A stretch of 6,437 nucleotides of DNA, from NCBI GenBank assembly GCA_045617405.1, contig JAZLIL010000096.1:1-6437 (forward strand), given 5' to 3'. The number at the start of each line of letters is the position of its first letter. Within the stretch, counting starts at the first letter, position 1. Under the pieces are notes generated by a model. The model did not search any database. It was not told the origin of the DNA and saw only the letters and a list, made by a program, of their open reading frames with translations. A program made the position numbers and the translations under genes. The stretch is from JAZLIL01 sp045617405. Lineage in GTDB: Bacteria; Bacillota; Clostridia; Lachnospirales; Lachnospiraceae. Below, in pieces: positions 5,011 through 6,437 of this stretch.

Positions 5011-6357
5011 ATGTCATACGTTGATGATGTTTACAACATGGTTGTAGAGAAGAACCCCGCACAGCCCGAGTTTCATCAGGCTGTAAAGGAAGTTCTTGAG
5101 ACACTTCGTACCGTTATCGAGGCAAATGAGGAAGAATTCAAAAGAGATGCACTCCTTGAAAGAATTGTTAATCCCGAGCGTCAGATTATTTTCAGAGTTC
5201 CGTGGGTTGATGATAAGGGTCAGGTACAGGTAAACACAGGCTACAGAGTTCAGTACAACTCTGCAATCGGGCCTTACAAGGGAGGTCTTCGTCTTCATCC
5301 TTCAGTAAACATCGGTATTATTAAGTTCCTCGGATTTGAGCAGATTTTCAAGAATTCACTTACAGGTCTTCCTATCGGCGGCGGTAAGGGTGGATCTGAT
5401 TTCGATCCCAAGGGAAAGAGTGACAGAGAAGTTATGGCATTCTGCCAGAGCTTTATGACTGAGCTTTACAAGTATTTAGGTGCTGACACTGACGTTCCCG
5501 CAGGTGACATTGGAACAGGTGCACGTGAAATCGGATTTTTATATGGACAGTACAAGAGACTTACAGGTCTCTATGAGGGTGTTCTTACAGGTAAGGGTCT
5601 TTCATACGGCGGTTCACTTGCAAGAAAGGAAGCAACAGGTTACGGTCTTCTTTATCTTACTGAGGAGCTTATTAAGACACACGGCAAGAAGTTAAAGGGC
5701 ATGACAGTTGCAGTTTCCGGTGCCGGAAATGTTGCAATCTACGCAATTGAGAAGGCTACACAGCTTGGTGCAAAGGTTGTTACATGTTCTGGTTCAACAG
5801 GCTGGATTTACGATAAGAACGGAATCGATGTAGAGCTTCTTAAGAAAGTCAAGGAAGTTAAGAGAGCACGTCTTGATGAGTATGCTAATGAAAGAAAATC
5901 AGCAACATATACGGTTAAGCAGAACGGCGAGCACGGTGTATGGAGCGTCAAGTGCGACGTTGCACTTCCCTGTGCTACACAGAATGAACTCAATCTTGAA
6001 GATGCAAAGATGCTTGTTGCTAACGGCGTATACGCTGTTTGTGAGGGCGCTAACATGCCTACAACAATGGATGCAACAAAGTATCTTCAGGATAACGGCG
6101 TTCTTTTCTGCCCCGGCAAGGCTGCAAACGCAGGTGGAGTAGCTACGTCGGCACTTGAGATGAGCCAGAACTCAGAGAGACTTCACTGGTCATTCGAAGA
6201 GGTTGATGAGAAGCTTCATGGAATCATGGTTAACATCTTCCACACAATCGACGACACAGCTAAGAAGTATGGAATGGAAGACAATTATGTTGCCGGAGCT
6301 AACATTGCAGGCTTCATGAACGTAGTTGATGCCATGAAGGCTCAGGGTATTGTCTGA
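5011..6357 (+). CDS. gdhA: glutamate dehydrogenase, class I hexameric, probably NADP(H)-linked
   Basis: A 448-residue cytoplasmic enzyme that interconverts 2-oxoglutarate plus ammonium and glutamate, most likely in the assimilatory direction (EC 1.4.1.4). ATG 5011 follows AGGAGG (4998-5003) by 7 nt. Length and sequence match the Clostridium symbiosum/E. coli type of about 450 residues. Substrate-site residues are present: K90 (GPYKGGLR), K114, the catalytic lysine K126 in LPIGGGKGG (120-128), D166 (PAGDIGTG) and S380 (GGVATSALEMSQNSER). The Rossmann domain carries GAGNVA (237-242). Positions matching the cofactor determinants F238, P262 and D263 of the NAD-specific C. symbiosum enzyme are A, S and T here, which favours NADP(H); that is inference. 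The gene has its own promoter, a hairpin in its leader and a strong terminator after it, so it is probably monocistronic. No frameshift or missing residue is seen. Confidence 0.97.
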   Translation: MSYVDDVYNMVVEKNPAQPEFHQAVKEVLETLRTVIEANEEEFKRDALLERIVNPERQIIFRVPWVDDKGQVQVNTGYRVQYNSAIGPYKGGLRLHPSVNIGIIKFLGFEQIFKNSLTGLPIGGGKGGSDFDPKGKSDREVMAFCQSFMTELYKYLGADTDVPAGDIGTGAREIGFLYGQYKRLTGLYEGVLTGKGLSYGGSLARKEATGYGLLYLTEELIKTHGKKLKGMTVAVSGAGNVAIYAIEKATQLGAKVVTCSGSTGWIYDKNGIDVELLKKVKEVKRARLDEYANERKSATYTVKQNGEHGVWSVKCDVALPCATQNELNLEDAKMLVANGVYAVCEGANMPTTMDATKYLQDNGVLFCPGKAANAGGVATSALEMSQNSERLHWSFEEVDEKLHGIMVNIFHTIDDTAKKYGMEDNYVAGANIAGFMNVVDAMKAQGIV

Positions 6358-6383
6358 TCATTATATGGATTAAATTTATCGCG

Positions 6384-6422
6384 AAGGGTGCTTGCAAAAT
6401 GTGAGCACCCTTTGTATTATTT
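6384..6422 (+). terminator. intrinsic terminator of gdhA
   Basis: AAGGGTGCT (6384-6392) and AGCACCCTT (6404-6412) form a perfect 9-bp stem, and the 11-nt loop can shrink through wobble pairs. A T-rich tail (TGTATTATTT) follows. It lies 26 nt after the gdhA stop and ends the transcription unit. The last bases of the window hold no visible gene. Confidence 0.88.
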
Positions 6423-6437
6423 ATAAAAGTACAAGAG

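Noticed and set aside
1..6437. Mobile element, CRISPR array, toxin-antitoxin or defence system
   Set aside because: No transposase or integrase, terminal repeats, spaced repeats or effector-type proteins are visible. All long frames are explained by metabolic, transport or membrane genes.

Overview
The window carries five complete protein genes, all on the + strand, in an AT-leaning Gram-positive background. AGGAGG-type ribosome sites, sigma-A-like promoters with 17-nt spacers and the type of glutamate dehydrogenase point to a Clostridia member. A Ruminococcus-like gut or rumen relative is my best guess; no 16S or other marker is present to prove it.

Left part (1-1575): a sigma-A-like promoter at 80-108 drives a two-gene unit. 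The first gene encodes an 81-residue acidic soluble protein. The second encodes a 384-residue multi-pass membrane protein with an N-terminal signal-like segment. I cannot assign a function to either. A perfect 11-bp stem-loop lies inside the signal-segment codons of the second gene and is the most conspicuous unexplained structure in this part.

Middle part (1576-4806): a second promoter (1608-1636) overlaps T-rich 11-bp direct repeats and precedes a leader with a stem-loop. The leader is followed by a 599-residue Na+/phosphate cotransporter with a C-terminal PhoU region. proA (gamma-glutamyl phosphate reductase, proline synthesis) follows after 25 nt, probably in the same transcript and without proB beside it.

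Right part (4807-6437): a 204-nt gap holds an imperfect stem-loop, a third promoter (4894-4922), a hairpin followed by six T (4935-4972) and a 12-bp palindrome. Then comes gdhA, a class I hexameric glutamate dehydrogenase of 448 residues, closed by a strong intrinsic terminator at 6384-6422. The hairpin between promoter and gdhA is either a read-through terminator of the upstream operon or a leader attenuator.

Metabolically, gdhA makes glutamate from 2-oxoglutarate and ammonium, and proA acts on a glutamate-derived phosphate on the way to proline, so the two sit at one node. The phosphate transporter has no obvious pathway link to them. I see no mobile element, CRISPR array, tRNA, rRNA or defence system. 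The window looks like ordinary housekeeping chromosome with a few regulatory structures and two uncharacterised genes.
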